Source of the DNA: Flavobacterium cutihirudinis
Lineage (GTDB): Bacteria; Bacteroidota; Bacteroidia; Flavobacteriales; Flavobacteriaceae
Assembly (NCBI RefSeq): GCF_003385895.1
Contig: NZ_QRDQ01000008.1
Location: 802,354-866,353 of the forward strand
DNA: 64,000 nucleotides
Direction: 5' to 3'
In this document: one piece after another, positions 52,801 through 62,136 of the stretch
Layout: the number at the start of each line of letters is the position of its first letter
Numbering within the stretch: the stretch's first letter is position 1
The notes under the pieces: generated by a model
What the model saw: only the letters and a program-made list of their open reading frames with translations
The model's database searches: none
What the model was told of the DNA's origin: nothing
Translations under genes and position numbers: made by a program

Positions 52801-54435
52801 GCCGAATATTTATCTGAAACTTACGGAATTACCGTTTACCAAGAGCAGGTAATGCTTTTGTCTCAGTCTTTGGCAGGATTTACAAAGGGTGAGGCCGACG
52901 TTTTGCGTAAAGCGATGGGTAAGAAACAAAAAGACGTACTAGATAAAATGAAGCCGAAGTTCGTAGAACAAGCGGCAGAAAAAGGTCACGATGCAAAGGT
53001 TCTGGAGAAAATCTGGAAAGACTGGGAAGCCTTTGCGAGTTACGCCTTCAACAAATCGCACTCGACTTGTTATGCCTGGATTGCGTACCAAACGGCTTAT
53101 TTGAAAGCGCATTATCCTGCTGAATATATGGCAGCGGTACTTTCGAATAACATGAACGATATCAAACAGGTTTCTTTCTTTATGGAAGAATGTAAACGTA
53201 TGGGATTGCAAGTTCTTGGGCCGGACGTAAATGAATCGTACTATAAGTTTACTGTAAACGATGATTACGCGGTTCGTTTCGGAATGGGAGCGATTAAAGG
53301 TGTGGGTTCTGGAGCTGTAGAAACGATTGTAGAAAACAGAAAAGACGGAAGATATAAATCGATTTTTGATTTGGCGCAGCGAATTGATTTGCGTGCAGCC
53401 AATAAAAAAGCGATTGAAAACTTAATACTTGCTGGTGGTTTCGACTCTTTTGAAGGAACAACCAGAGCACAATATTTTCATGATGATGGCGACGGAATTA
53501 CATTTTATGAAAAAGCAATTCGGTATGGATCAAAGTTTCAGGAAAATGAAAATTCATCACAAGTAAGTTTGTTTGGAGAAGCAAGCGAAGTGCAGATTGC
53601 GGAGCCAATTATTCCTGCGTGTGAAGACTGGAGCACAATGGAAAAACTCGCCAAAGAAAAAGAAGTTGTTGGAATTTATATTTCAGGACATCCTTTAGAT
53701 GATTTTAGATTTGAAATGAAATACTTCTGCAATGCCCGATTAGAAGCTTTGAAAAGTATGAATGAATATGTGGGTAAAAATCTAAACTTTGCCGGAATCA
53801 TTAATAATGTTCAGCATCGTGTCGCCAAAAACGGAAAAGGCTGGGCGGTATTCAATCTTGAAGGTTATGACGAAAGTTATGAGTTTAAGATTTTTGGAGA
53901 AGAATATTTGAAATTCCGTCATTTCCTGATTCAGAATAATTTTGCTTACCTGAAAATTTTGATAAAAGATGGCTGGGTAAATCACGATACTGGTAAAAAA
54001 TCAGATCCGAGAATGCAGTTTGTCGAGATTAGACAACTACAGGATATTTTAGAAGCTTTTGCTAAAAAACTTATTCTGTTGTTAAACATCAAAGATCTTC
54101 AGCCTGAATTTATTCATAAATTAAGTCATTTATTCAATGAGAATAAAGGTGATAACACTGTTAGTTTTGACATCATGGAAATTGAGAACGTCAAACGTTT
54201 GATTGAAGTTGAAACAACAAGTGAATTTGAAGATAGCGGAGAAGCTGTTTTTGATGATGAAAATGATGATAGCGAAACGGGATCTGGCGAAGCTAAGATG
54301 CAAGAAGTGAAAGAGGTAGAAGAAGTGAAAGTAGTTACCAAATTAAGCATGCCTAGTCGAAGGTTAAAAATCAAAATTTCGACTGAATTATTACAGGAAT
54401 TAGAAAAAATGCAGATCAATTTTAAGCTGAACTAA
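49897..54435 (+). CDS. dnaE: DNA polymerase III alpha subunit with N-terminal proofreading exonuclease
   Basis: Replicative polymerase of 1512 residues from the ATG at 49897 (an upstream in-frame TTG at 49879 is less likely because MYLIFDTETTG begins the domain). Residues 1-200 form a DnaQ-like DEDD exonuclease: FDTETTGLP, NLGFDVNIMGAEF, HNATADVEAT. A PHP domain follows (HLHNHTQFSVLQS, about residue 260), then the DnaE core with catalytic PDIDIDFDD, GRGSAAGSAVAY upstream and YQEQVMLLSQ, and a C-terminal OB-fold part. E. coli keeps the exonuclease as separate DnaQ; here it is fused. Single gene. Confidence 0.96.
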   Translation: MYLIFDTETTGLPKRWDAPITDSDNWPRCIQIAWQLHDEMGQLIEHQDYLVKPEGFNIPYDAERIHGISTELAEADGISLAEVLEKFNIALSKTKFIVGQNLGFDVNIMGAEFHRMGVESQMSSMPVLDTCTEVTASLLQLPGGRGGKFKLPTLTELHSYLFDQPFAEAHNATADVEATTRCFLELVRREVFTKEELDVPKEYFKEFQERNFEPFKLIGLKHINLKAASDKIREQLKALAGEGQQNVVSEEDKADFTAAKFAHLHNHTQFSVLQSTIGIGNIVAAAAKNGMPAVAMTDTGNMMGAFHFVSAVMNHNKAASGKNKALVEAGEEPTETEVKPIVGCEFNICENHLDKSKKDNGYQVVLMAKNKAGYHNLAKMASIAYTDGFYYVPRIDRKIVEQYKGDIMVLSGNLYGEIPSKILNIGENQAEEALIWWKEKFGEDFYLEVMRHNQEDENRVNKTLIEFSQKHDVKLIATNNTYYLNKEDANAHDILLCVKDGEKQATPIGRGRGYRYGLPNQEYYFKSEAEMKKLFADLPEAIINIQEVIDKVEGYSLYRDVLLPKFDIPEEFVDPEDEKDNGVRGENAYLRDLTMRGAERRYGVITESIQERLDFELLTISNSGYPGYFLIVQDFIAEARKMDVSVGPGRGSAAGSAVAYCLGITNIDPIKYDLLFERFLNPDRVSMPDIDIDFDDEGRGRVMDYVINKYGQKQVAQIITYGKMATKSAIRDTARVLDLPLFEADRIAKLIPGMMPSKWNLARFISESEEEVKKALRSDEFDNVKELIAIANEDDLAGETIQQAKILEGSMRNTGIHACGVIITPSDITNYVPVTTAKDSDLYVTQFDNSVAESAGLLKMDFLGLKTLTLIKDTVKLVKYRTGKELDPDTFPIDDEETYALFQRGETVGIFQYESPGMQKYMKDLKPTVFGDLIAMNALYRPGPLEYIPSFVRRKNGDEEIKYDLDACAEYLSETYGITVYQEQVMLLSQSLAGFTKGEADVLRKAMGKKQKDVLDKMKPKFVEQAAEKGHDAKVLEKIWKDWEAFASYAFNKSHSTCYAWIAYQTAYLKAHYPAEYMAAVLSNNMNDIKQVSFFMEECKRMGLQVLGPDVNESYYKFTVNDDYAVRFGMGAIKGVGSGAVETIVENRKDGRYKSIFDLAQRIDLRAANKKAIENLILAGGFDSFEGTTRAQYFHDDGDGITFYEKAIRYGSKFQENENSSQVSLFGEASEVQIAEPIIPACEDWSTMEKLAKEKEVVGIYISGHPLDDFRFEMKYFCNARLEALKSMNEYVGKNLNFAGIINNVQHRVAKNGKGWAVFNLEGYDESYEFKIFGEEYLKFRHFLIQNNFAYLKILIKDGWVNHDTGKKSDPRMQFVEIRQLQDILEAFAKKLILLLNIKDLQPEFIHKLSHLFNENKGDNTVSFDIMEIENVKRLIEVETTSEFEDSGEAVFDDENDDSETGSGEAKMQEVKEVEEVKVVTKLSMPSRRLKIKISTELLQELEKMQINFKLN

Positions 54436-54582
54436 AAATTTAACAGTTAAAATTTAAAAGAATGTAAAATTTTAATGTTAAAAATATGCGTGCATAATAG
54501 TTTTTTAGTAATATTGCCCAAAATTACAACGATTTCGTTCCAAGTCTAACAATGCAGGCTGTACGGATATGTTAAAATATTC

Positions 54583-54590
54583 TAAGTTTG
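54583..54590 (+). promoter_or_regulatory. putative -7 box (TAAGTTTG)
   Basis: Matches TAnnTTTG, 23 bases upstream of the outer-membrane protein start. Confidence 0.5.
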
Positions 54591-54613
54591 TATAAATTAA
54601 TTAAATCAGAATT

Positions 54614-55555
54614 ATGAAAAAGAACCTATTTTTATTAGGATTATTAGTTTGCTCTATGGCTTCAGTAGCGCAGACAACAGAAAAAGCAGACAAACCAGAA
54701 AGCTGGTATTTTAAATTAGGTGGATCTTATTTCAACCAAACTGCTTCAACTGAATTTCCAACTGTTGGAGGAAATGCGGCTTTAGATAGAACATATGTAG
54801 GAGGTAAATTAGTGTCTGAAAAGAGTATCACTGGTTCTTTTGGACAAGGTTTTAGAACTGGTATAACTGCAGGTTACCGTTTTTCTACACGTATTGGAGT
54901 AGAGTTAGGAGTAAATTATTACTCTAGTAACGATAAGACTATGGCACAGACTACTTCAGATCAGCCATATATTCCTACATCAGCAACTACAGGGATTTAC
55001 AATTTCAAATCAGTTGGTCAAATTACAGCTTTTGATTTAGCGCCTGCAATTGTAATGTTTTTAGGAGAGTCTAACGGATTTGAGCCTTATACTAAAGTTG
55101 GGGTTTTAGTTCCAATTCATGGAGATTTAGAAATTAAAACGGATGCTGTTGCTCCAATCGGAGTTAATCCAGGTACTGGTGCTCCAGTTTTTGGAAACGT
55201 TCATAGTGTTGATAAAGTTAAACCAAACCCAACTATAGGATTTACAGCTGCTGTTGGTACAACTTACAAACTTACTTCACATCTTTCTGCTTTCGCAGAA
55301 TTAGAGTACCGTAACTTTACAGTTCATGGTAAAACAAAAGAAACAACTGAATTTACTGTAAACGGAAATGATGCTTTAGCTTCTAGATCTACAGCTCAAA
55401 TTCATACTAATTACAGAGATGGTTTAGATGTGAATTCTAACAATGCTTTAACAAACCCAAATGGTGTTAATAAAGATAAACCAATGGACGAATTAAGTTC
55501 ATACGTTGGTATTTCAGGTTTAGGTTTGACATTAGGTGTTAAATACAGCCTATAA
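54614..55555 (+). CDS. outer-membrane beta-barrel protein
   Basis: A 313-residue protein with a signal peptide (LFLLGLLVCSMASVAQ) and an OmpA/OmpW-like barrel: WYFKLGGSYFNQTAS, GITAGYRFSTRIGVELGVNYY, LTSHLSAFAELEYRNF, ending GLGLTLGVKYSL. A long insert (about 190-215 and 240-285) would be surface loops. No periplasmic OmpA peptidoglycan domain. Function unknown; likely abundant given its own promoter and strong terminator. Confidence 0.82.
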   Translation: MKKNLFLLGLLVCSMASVAQTTEKADKPESWYFKLGGSYFNQTASTEFPTVGGNAALDRTYVGGKLVSEKSITGSFGQGFRTGITAGYRFSTRIGVELGVNYYSSNDKTMAQTTSDQPYIPTSATTGIYNFKSVGQITAFDLAPAIVMFLGESNGFEPYTKVGVLVPIHGDLEIKTDAVAPIGVNPGTGAPVFGNVHSVDKVKPNPTIGFTAAVGTTYKLTSHLSAFAELEYRNFTVHGKTKETTEFTVNGNDALASRSTAQIHTNYRDGLDVNSNNALTNPNGVNKDKPMDELSSYVGISGLGLTLGVKYSL

Positions 55556-55584
55556 TATTTTCCAAAGTTTTTTTATAGTTTAAG

Positions 55585-55618
55585 AAAAGGATATTCGTAA
55601 TGAATATCCTTTTTTTTT
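55585..55618 (+). terminator. terminator of the outer-membrane protein gene
   Basis: AAAAGGATATTC pairs with GAATATCCTTTT across a 5-base loop, followed by a T run. Confidence 0.92.
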
Positions 55619-55627
55619 GTGCTTTGT

Positions 55628-55732
55628 TGTCATTTCGACTGAAAGGAGAAATCACACCAGTAATTCCGCAACGATTATCGCCAATCTTTGTCGATCTTCT
55701 GGTGTGATTTCTCCTTTCAGTCGAAATGACAA
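55628..55732. repeat. long inverted element with TGTCATTTCGACTG / CAGTCGAAATGACA ends
   Basis: Near-perfect arms of about 34 bases (through GGAGAAATCACACCAG and its complement) enclose a 36-base middle with ATCGCCAATCTTTG, related in inverted sense to the middle of 20078-20168. No coding potential. Noncoding MITE-like repeat. Confidence 0.8.
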
Positions 55733-55745
55733 AAGCACAATTATA

Positions 55746-56741
55746 TTATTTATTCAAACCTCTAAACCCCTTCAAAACTTCATCAATAACCCAAGTCGTT
55801 CTTGCTCCGGAAATTCCTTTTGAAGCAGAAGCATTTTCTTTTCCTAAAAGTTCAGCAATGACAGTTTCTATAAAAGGTTGTTGAATATGTAATGGATTTT
55901 CAATTGTTATACTTTCTTTTTCTCCATTTGCGTATTGAATATGTATGGGATCATTTCCGAAAGTAGAAAACGAGATTTTTCCTTTATCACCTACAATTTC
56001 AGTATTGTCGTAACGTTCAAAACTGGTGAAATTCCATATTCCGGATCCGTGAATGCCGTTTTCGAATAAAAAGGACATCGAAACTGAATCTTCAGCCGGA
56101 TAAGCCATTAATTGTGAACTCGCGTGCCCGCGAACGGATTTTATCGGACCTAAAGCAAAATCCAGAAAATCTAAAGTATGACAAGCCAAATCAACAAAAA
56201 TTCCACCACCGGAAATATGAGGTAAAACTGTCCACGGAAGATTGATTTCATCATCATAACGTGCTTCAAAAGAATGATATAAAACGCAGTTTACATGTCT
56301 TATGTTTCCTAGTTTTCCTTTGTCGATAATTTCTTTAATTTTTAAAAAGCGAGGTAAAGCTCTTCGGTAATAAGCGACAAACAAAGGCACATTATGTTCT
56401 TTACAAGCGGCGATCATTTCGTTGCATTCTTCAAAAGTCAAAGCCATTGGTTTTTCGACATAAACCGGTTTTCCTGCTTTTGCAGCTAATAAGGTATATT
56501 CTTTATGAGAAGATGGAGGCGTGGCAATATAAACAGCATCAACTTCCGGGTCGTTTATTAAATCCTCAGCATTCGAATACCATTTTGGGACATTATGGCG
56601 TTTGGCGTAATCCTCGGCAAGAGCTGCATCTCTTCGCATTACGGCAACTAAAGTTGAATTTTGAGCTTTCTGAAAAGCTGGTCCGCTTTTTACTTCAGTT
56701 ACATTTCCGCAGCCAATAATTCCCCATTTTATAATTTTCAT
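55746..56741 (-). CDS. Gfo/Idh/MocA family oxidoreductase
   Basis: A 331-residue NAD(P)-dependent sugar or inositol dehydrogenase-like protein. The Rossmann fold starts KWGIIGCGNVTEV, followed by AVYIATPPSSHKEYTLLAA and the family motif YVEKPMALTFEE with the conserved EKP lysine; the second domain contains GGIFVDLACHTLDFLDF, whose His is the usual catalytic residue. No signal peptide. The substrate is unknown. Single gene. Confidence 0.9.
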   Translation of the reverse strand: MKIIKWGIIGCGNVTEVKSGPAFQKAQNSTLVAVMRRDAALAEDYAKRHNVPKWYSNAEDLINDPEVDAVYIATPPSSHKEYTLLAAKAGKPVYVEKPMALTFEECNEMIAACKEHNVPLFVAYYRRALPRFLKIKEIIDKGKLGNIRHVNCVLYHSFEARYDDEINLPWTVLPHISGGGIFVDLACHTLDFLDFALGPIKSVRGHASSQLMAYPAEDSVSMSFLFENGIHGSGIWNFTSFERYDNTEIVGDKGKISFSTFGNDPIHIQYANGEKESITIENPLHIQQPFIETVIAELLGKENASASKGISGARTTWVIDEVLKGFRGLNK

Positions 56742-56812
56742 TGCGTGTTTTTTTTGTTTCTCAAATTTAAAAAAGGTTTGCCACGAATTACACTAATTTC
56801 CGCGAATTATTT

Positions 56813-56882
56813 CTCTCGCAGATTTGGCAGATTCTACAGATTTTTACACATAGCATCAGCTTAATCTGCAAAATCTGCGAGA
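56813..56882. repeat. CTCTCGCAGATTTNGCAGATT inverted repeat
   Basis: The left arm (56813-56834) and right arm (56862-56882, AATCTGCAAAATCTGCGAGAG) are complementary with one mismatch. It lies between the POP gene terminator and the oxidoreductase start, possibly within the leader of the latter. Confidence 0.6.
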
Positions 56883-56896
56883 GGTACTAAAAAATA

Positions 56897-56937
56897 AAGC
56901 CACAAATTCACAAAATAAATTCGTGAATTCGTGGCTT
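56897..56937 (-). terminator. terminator of the prolyl oligopeptidase gene
   Basis: AAGCCACAAATTCAC pairs with GTGAATTCGTGGCTT with one mismatch, T-rich on the minus-strand side, 21 bases after the stop codon. Confidence 0.75.
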
Positions 56938-56958
56938 AAAAAAATTCTGTTTAAAGTC

Positions 56959-59067
56959 TTACTTCTTAGGCAAAGCTTTAAAACCCATATTGTAAAGTGT
57001 GAAAGCTTGAATATCTACATTCTCCTGAATTGTAGCCGCAACAGATTTTCCTGCTCCGTGACCTGCTTTAACATCAATTCTAATTAAAACCGGATTATCT
57101 CCTGTTTGTTTTTCCTGTAATTCAGAAGCAAATTTAAAACTGTGCGCCGGAACTACACGATCGTCGTGATCACCTGTTGTAACCATAGTTGCCGGATAAT
57201 GAGTTCCTTTTTTAACGTTATGGACTGGTGAATATCCTTTTAAGTATTCGAACATTTCTTTGTTATCCTGAGAAGTACCATAATCATATGCCCATCCTGC
57301 ACCAGCTGTAAACGCATTATAACGAAGCATATCCATAACTCCAACCGCTGGTAAAGCGACTTTCATTAAATCAGGACGCTGTGTCATCGTTGCACCGACC
57401 AATAAACCTCCGTTAGATCCTCCGCGTATAGCCAAATAATCAGATGAGGTATATTTTTGAGCGATTAGATATTCCGCAGCAGCAATAAAATCATCAAACA
57501 CATTTTGTTTTTGAAGTTTAGTTCCTGCATCATGCCATTTTTTTCCGTATTCACCGCCACCTCTTAAATTCGCTACAGCATAAACACCTCCGTTTTCCAT
57601 CCAAACTGCATTTGCAATACTGAAACTTGGTGTTAAGCTAATATTGAATCCGCCGTAACCATACAGAATTGTAGGGTTTTTACCGTCTAGTTTAGTGCCT
57701 TTTTTATAGGTAATAATCATAGGAACTTTTGTCCCGTCTTTTGATGTATAGAATACTTGTTTTGATTCGTAATCTTCACTTTTGAAATCTACTTTAGGTT
57801 TTGCATACACTTCGGATTTACCTGATTTTGGTTCGAAAGAATAAATGCTTCCCGGAGTTGTATAATTTGTAAAGCTGTAATAAAGAATTTTTTCATTCTT
57901 TTTTCCACCAAATCCACCTGCAGTTCCAACAGCCGGAAGTTTGATTTCACGAACTAATTTTCCGTTATAATCATACTGTTGTACAAATGAAACCGCGTCT
58001 TTAGTATAATTAGCAAAGAAGTATCCTGCTCCGGTTGAAGGAGATAAAATGTCTTTTGTTTCTTTAATGAAATCCTTCCAGTTTTCCGGTTTAGGATTTG
58101 CAGCGTCAACCGTAACAACACGTTTGTTAGGCGCATTAAAATCGGTTTCGATGAACAATTTGCTTCCTTCGTTTTCTATAATGTTATTATCGCTGTTGAA
58201 GTTGTCTACAATAGTCACAATCGGACTGTTTGGCTTAGTCAGATCTTTAATGTATAATTCATTTCCGTAAGTCGAATTTGCAGCTGTAATCACTAAATAA
58301 CGATTGTCCTCCGTAACATAACCACCAACATATCTTCTTTTTTGGTCTGCGCCGAAAATAACTTTGTCTTCTTTTTGAGAAGTTCCCAGTTTGTGGAAAT
58401 ACAATTTGTGCTGATCTGTTTTTGCTGAAAGTTCGCTTCCTTTTGGTTTATCATAACTAGAGTAGTAGAAACCTTCATTTCCGTGCCATGAAATACCGCT
58501 GAATTTTACATCTACTAAAGTGTCTTCCAAAACTTTTTTAGAAAGCGCATCAATGATAATTACTTTTCTCCAGTCGCTTCCGCCTTCAGAAATGGCGTAC
58601 GCAGCTTTATTTCCATCTTTAGAAAAATCCAATCCGCCAAGCGAAGTAGTTCCGTCTTTAGAAAATGTATTTGGATCTAAAAACACTTCCTCTTTGCCTG
58701 TTTTGTCTTTTCTATATACTACAGATTGATTCTGAAGCCCATTGTTTTTTGAGTAATATGTGAATTGCCCCTCTGTATGTGGCGCGCCAATTTTTTCGTA
58801 GTTCCAAAGTTTTTCCATTCGCTTTTTTAGCTCTTCACGGAAAGGAATTTTATCTAAATAACCATAAGTAACTTCGTTTTGAGCTTTAACCCAGGCTCCG
58901 GTTTCGGCAGATTTGTCATCTTCAAGCCAGCGATAAGGATCGTTTACTTTTGTGTCAAAATAAACATCGACAGTTTCGCCTTTATTGGTTTGCGGATATT
59001 GAATTTTATTTTGTCCAAATGAAATTCCAGCAGTTGTAATTGCCATTAGCAGAAATGTTTTTTTCAT
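56959..59067 (-). CDS. prolyl oligopeptidase family serine peptidase (S9A)
   Basis: A 702-residue periplasmic or secreted peptidase from the ATG at 59067, where a signal peptide begins ([19 protein letters not shown]); the frame extends 11 codons further up without one. The N-terminal part is a seven-bladed propeller-like region (about 80-420) and the C-terminal alpha/beta hydrolase holds the catalytic Ser in [12 protein letters not shown], Asp in [14 protein letters not shown] and His in VKAGHGAGK. Cleaves short Pro-containing peptides. Preceded by a -7 box. Confidence 0.93.
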   Translation of the reverse strand: MKKTFLLMAITTAGISFGQNKIQYPQTNKGETVDVYFDTKVNDPYRWLEDDKSAETGAWVKAQNEVTYGYLDKIPFREELKKRMEKLWNYEKIGAPHTEGQFTYYSKNNGLQNQSVVYRKDKTGKEEVFLDPNTFSKDGTTSLGGLDFSKDGNKAAYAISEGGSDWRKVIIIDALSKKVLEDTLVDVKFSGISWHGNEGFYYSSYDKPKGSELSAKTDQHKLYFHKLGTSQKEDKVIFGADQKRRYVGGYVTEDNRYLVITAANSTYGNELYIKDLTKPNSPIVTIVDNFNSDNNIIENEGSKLFIETDFNAPNKRVVTVDAANPKPENWKDFIKETKDILSPSTGAGYFFANYTKDAVSFVQQYDYNGKLVREIKLPAVGTAGGFGGKKNEKILYYSFTNYTTPGSIYSFEPKSGKSEVYAKPKVDFKSEDYESKQVFYTSKDGTKVPMIITYKKGTKLDGKNPTILYGYGGFNISLTPSFSIANAVWMENGGVYAVANLRGGGEYGKKWHDAGTKLQKQNVFDDFIAAAEYLIAQKYTSSDYLAIRGGSNGGLLVGATMTQRPDLMKVALPAVGVMDMLRYNAFTAGAGWAYDYGTSQDNKEMFEYLKGYSPVHNVKKGTHYPATMVTTGDHDDRVVPAHSFKFASELQEKQTGDNPVLIRIDVKAGHGAGKSVAATIQENVDIQAFTLYNMGFKALPKK

Positions 59068-59088
59068 AATTAAGTTTGTCGGTTTTAA

Positions 59089-59096
59089 CAAAAATA
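59089..59096 (-). promoter_or_regulatory. putative -7 box (TATTTTTG) of the prolyl oligopeptidase gene
   Basis: Matches TAnnTTTG on the minus strand, 21 bases upstream of the preferred ATG, which supports that start over the longer frame. Confidence 0.5.
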
Positions 59097-59195
59097 GCAT
59101 TTTTTGTTTTGAAAAAATAAACCATATAAGTCATGTAAGAAAATATTAGCCAAACAAAGACTAAATGAACTTATATAACTTATATGGTTAAAAAA

Positions 59196-61403
59196 TTATA
59201 AGTTGAAATTTACCCCTAAAACGATGTTTCTTCCAATGTTTGGAATACCGTCTGTTTTCAGTCTTGAAAGGTGGGCAATGTATTTTTTATCGAATAAATT
59301 GTTTCCGTTAAGGTTTACGTCGAAAGCAGTTTTCCCAAGTTTTACAGTTCCTCCAAAACCTAAATTCACTAAAGCATAACCTTTAGAAGCCGTTTCAAAA
59401 CCACTTACATTTGATTGATTAAAGGTCGAAGAAACGTTTAATGAAGCAAAACCTTCGCTTAACCAGTTTTTGATATTGAATTCCGTTCTTAAAGTATTAT
59501 TCCAGTTGTTTGCCGGAATTAAAGGTAAATAATCATCATTCTCTTTTTTGCCCGTTACGGTCTCAAAACTAGTTTCAAAATGCAACCAGTCTAACGGGTG
59601 CGGGTGAATGTGCAATCCAGCTTCACCTCCAAACAATTGCGCGTTATCCTGAACGTATGCAAAAACATCATTATTATCTAAGGTTTCTCCAGTTGGCGAA
59701 GTGTAAATATAATTGTTGACATGATTATAGAATCCGTTGATGAAAAACTCAAAGTGCGAGTTTTTATATTCAAGGTTCAAATCTGTCTGAACGTTTTGCT
59801 CTGTTTTCAAATTGGCATTTCCAATTTCGTAGCGGTTTGTTCCTTCATGAACTCCGTTTGAAGTAAGTTCAGCTAAGTTTGGCGCTCTAAATCCTGAAGC
59901 AACATTCAATCGAAGCGTTAATGGCTCAGCCAATTTTGTTTTGTATCCTAAAGAAGCATTAAAACTGTCAAAAGAACGGTCTAAAGCCTGAAAATAACCT
60001 TCTTCACCTTCAATTCCGTGTGCAATAGAATTGATGTTTCGGTTATCAAAACGCAATCCAGCTTGTAAAACACTATTGTCCCATTCGTAATTTGCGGTTC
60101 CAAAAACACCAAAGTCGTTCGTTGTCGCGTCCGGAATCAAATATTCTTCTCCCGAATTTTTATTCGTTTGATGCATTCCCTGTACGCCTAGGATGGTTTC
60201 AATTTTACCGAATTTCGGGAAATGATATTTTGCATTATAGTTGAAAGTATTCAACTTCATGTGTAATGCAGCTTCGTTGCTGTCTTCAAATTCGCTTCGG
60301 TCATTAGAAATATATCCTAAATCAACATCCAGTTTTGAGTTTTCAAAAAAGATAACATTGTTCAAACTCAATAAATGATTGAAAATTCCCTGTCTTGGAA
60401 ATTGTGTGTCTTTGCTCGAAGATTGCTCTGCAATTCCGTCTTCAGGAATTCCGATATCCAATTTATTGTAGTTGTATCTTAAAACACTTGAGAAACTTGA
60501 ATTACTGTAACCAATTCCGGTTTTAAAATCAGTTTCGTTATAACGAGAATTTGTCACACGGTCTCCGCCTGAAATTTTATAATCAGAATGTGTGTTATAA
60601 CTTCCGCGCACTAAAAATTTCCAATTGTCTGTAGACGTTTTTAAGCCAATTGAAGAATTGCTTCCTTCCGTATTGGTAAAATATTTTTGACTGAAATTAG
60701 CTTTGAAAGTTCCTGCATCGGCAAATTTTTCAGGATTAAAATATAAAACTCCTCCCAAAGCATCAGAGCCATATAATAAAGAAGCAGGACCTTTTATCAC
60801 TTCAACGCTTTCAACTCCGGCATCATTTAAACCTAAACCATGTTCGTCTCCAAACTGCTGATTTTCGATACGAACGCCCTGAGAATAAACCAAAACACGA
60901 TTGCCGCTAAGTCCGCGAATTACTGGTTTTCCTATTGAAGTTCCTGTTGAAATTTGCGAAACTCCCGGAATTGTTGCTAAACCTTCAATTAAAGTCGACG
61001 TTCCTTTTTGTTGTAAAGTTTTAATGCTTTCGTGCTCAATTTTCATTACGTTTTGCGATTGCAATTTGTTGAAAGGAGTAGAAACGACAACTTCATCCAT
61101 TTCGAGAATAGATTCTAAAAGGGTAATATTAAGTGTGTTTTCCTTCGCTAATTTTGCAATAGTTTGGTTTTGATTGGCATATCCAACAAAAGAAAAGGCA
61201 AGGCGTAAACTTCCGCTCGGTAGATTGTTCAGTTCGTATTTTCCGTTTGCATCTGTTGTTGTTCCTTTATGTAGTTCCGGAGCATATACAGAAACGCCCG
61301 GCATTGGCTGATTTTGATTGTCGGTTACAATTCCTGAAACCGAATTTTGGGCTGAAAGCATGCCCGAAAAACCCAAAATTAGGGCTATTATAAATTTTTT
61401 CAT
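59196..61403 (-). CDS. TonB-dependent outer-membrane receptor
   Basis: A 735-residue active transport receptor. Signal peptide (LILGFSGMLSAQ), carboxypeptidase-like regulatory domain (VSGIVTDNQNQPMPGVSVY, residues 20-100), plug domain (about 110-230, IKTLQQKGTSTLIEGLATIPGV and GLSGNRVLVYSQGVRI), then a barrel ending GRNIVLGVNFNL. The stretch RNINSIAHGIEGE and the His-rich protein encoded just upstream hint at metal or heme uptake, but the ligand is not determined. Possibly cotranscribed with the His-rich gene 158 bases upstream. Confidence 0.9.
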   Translation of the reverse strand: MKKFIIALILGFSGMLSAQNSVSGIVTDNQNQPMPGVSVYAPELHKGTTTDANGKYELNNLPSGSLRLAFSFVGYANQNQTIAKLAKENTLNITLLESILEMDEVVVSTPFNKLQSQNVMKIEHESIKTLQQKGTSTLIEGLATIPGVSQISTGTSIGKPVIRGLSGNRVLVYSQGVRIENQQFGDEHGLGLNDAGVESVEVIKGPASLLYGSDALGGVLYFNPEKFADAGTFKANFSQKYFTNTEGSNSSIGLKTSTDNWKFLVRGSYNTHSDYKISGGDRVTNSRYNETDFKTGIGYSNSSFSSVLRYNYNKLDIGIPEDGIAEQSSSKDTQFPRQGIFNHLLSLNNVIFFENSKLDVDLGYISNDRSEFEDSNEAALHMKLNTFNYNAKYHFPKFGKIETILGVQGMHQTNKNSGEEYLIPDATTNDFGVFGTANYEWDNSVLQAGLRFDNRNINSIAHGIEGEEGYFQALDRSFDSFNASLGYKTKLAEPLTLRLNVASGFRAPNLAELTSNGVHEGTNRYEIGNANLKTEQNVQTDLNLEYKNSHFEFFINGFYNHVNNYIYTSPTGETLDNNDVFAYVQDNAQLFGGEAGLHIHPHPLDWLHFETSFETVTGKKENDDYLPLIPANNWNNTLRTEFNIKNWLSEGFASLNVSSTFNQSNVSGFETASKGYALVNLGFGGTVKLGKTAFDVNLNGNNLFDKKYIAHLSRLKTDGIPNIGRNIVLGVNFNL

Positions 61404-61561
61404 TTGAAAATGATGCTATAGTTAAATTGATTTTTTTCTTTTAAAAAGGAATGAAAAGCAACGATGAAGCATTCTGATCCTGATTAAAAAGCAGGATTAG
61501 GAAACTCAAAGTGATTTTGAATTCGGATTAAAAGATTTTTGGTATTCGAAAGTTCGAAAAT

Positions 61562-61915
61562 TTAAGAAACTACGGCAGTAGGCGGTCCGCGCAATAAATA
61601 AGCACTTTCTGAAAATAGGCTTATATTTTCTGAAACGGTAAAGAAATAAGGAATTTCTCTATTGAAATTATGAAAATCAAATGAAAAATGCTCTGGAATT
61701 GTATACGCACCAAAGGCAAAATTACAAACATAACAAAGATCATAATTGTGATGCTGATGCGTTATTTCTCCGCTCGGATCATTGTAATCGTGATGACATT
61801 GTTTTTCTGAAAGCTGCTTTATAATATGCTCATAACTGTGTATGGACTGAAACAATATTGAGAACAATACTGTCAGCGCCATAGAAAGACTTATTATGAG
61901 CTGCTTTTTCTTCAT
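61562..61915 (-). CDS. His/Cys-rich small membrane or exported protein
   Basis: A 117-residue protein from the ATG at 61915 (three codons after an alternative at 61924). One N-terminal hydrophobic segment (LIISLSMALTVLFSILFQ) precedes a His/Cys-rich part: EKQCHHDYND, EITHQHHNYDLCYVCNF, with a C-terminal LLRGPPTAV. The motif suggests metal binding outside the cytoplasm, as in DUF2946-like proteins. Its position before a TonB receptor points to metal uptake or sensing. Identity not certain. Confidence 0.65.
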   Translation of the reverse strand: MKKKQLIISLSMALTVLFSILFQSIHSYEHIIKQLSEKQCHHDYNDPSGEITHQHHNYDLCYVCNFAFGAYTIPEHFSFDFHNFNREIPYFFTVSENISLFSESAYLLRGPPTAVVS

Positions 61916-62064
61916 AAAAGGCAAAGGTATAAAAGAGGACTGAAAAAGTCATTCATTTTTTGAATTCTATGCTGTATTTATTGAAAAATTTGCAACGAAT
62001 GATTTTGTGGACAACGAAAAAAAGAATTATTACTCTCAAATCTCATCTTGAACTGGCATTATAT

Positions 62065-62072
62065 TATATTTG
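62065..62072 (+). promoter_or_regulatory. putative -7 box (TATATTTG)
   Basis: Matches TAnnTTTG, 64 bases upstream of the ATG at 62137 of the porin-like gene. A TTG at 62048-62050 is 14 bases away, shorter than usual. Confidence 0.4.
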
Positions 62073-62136
62073 TAAGTGAAATAAATCAACTCCAAAAAAC
62101 GTTTACTTGAAAACTTCCCTTAAACCAAAATACGAT

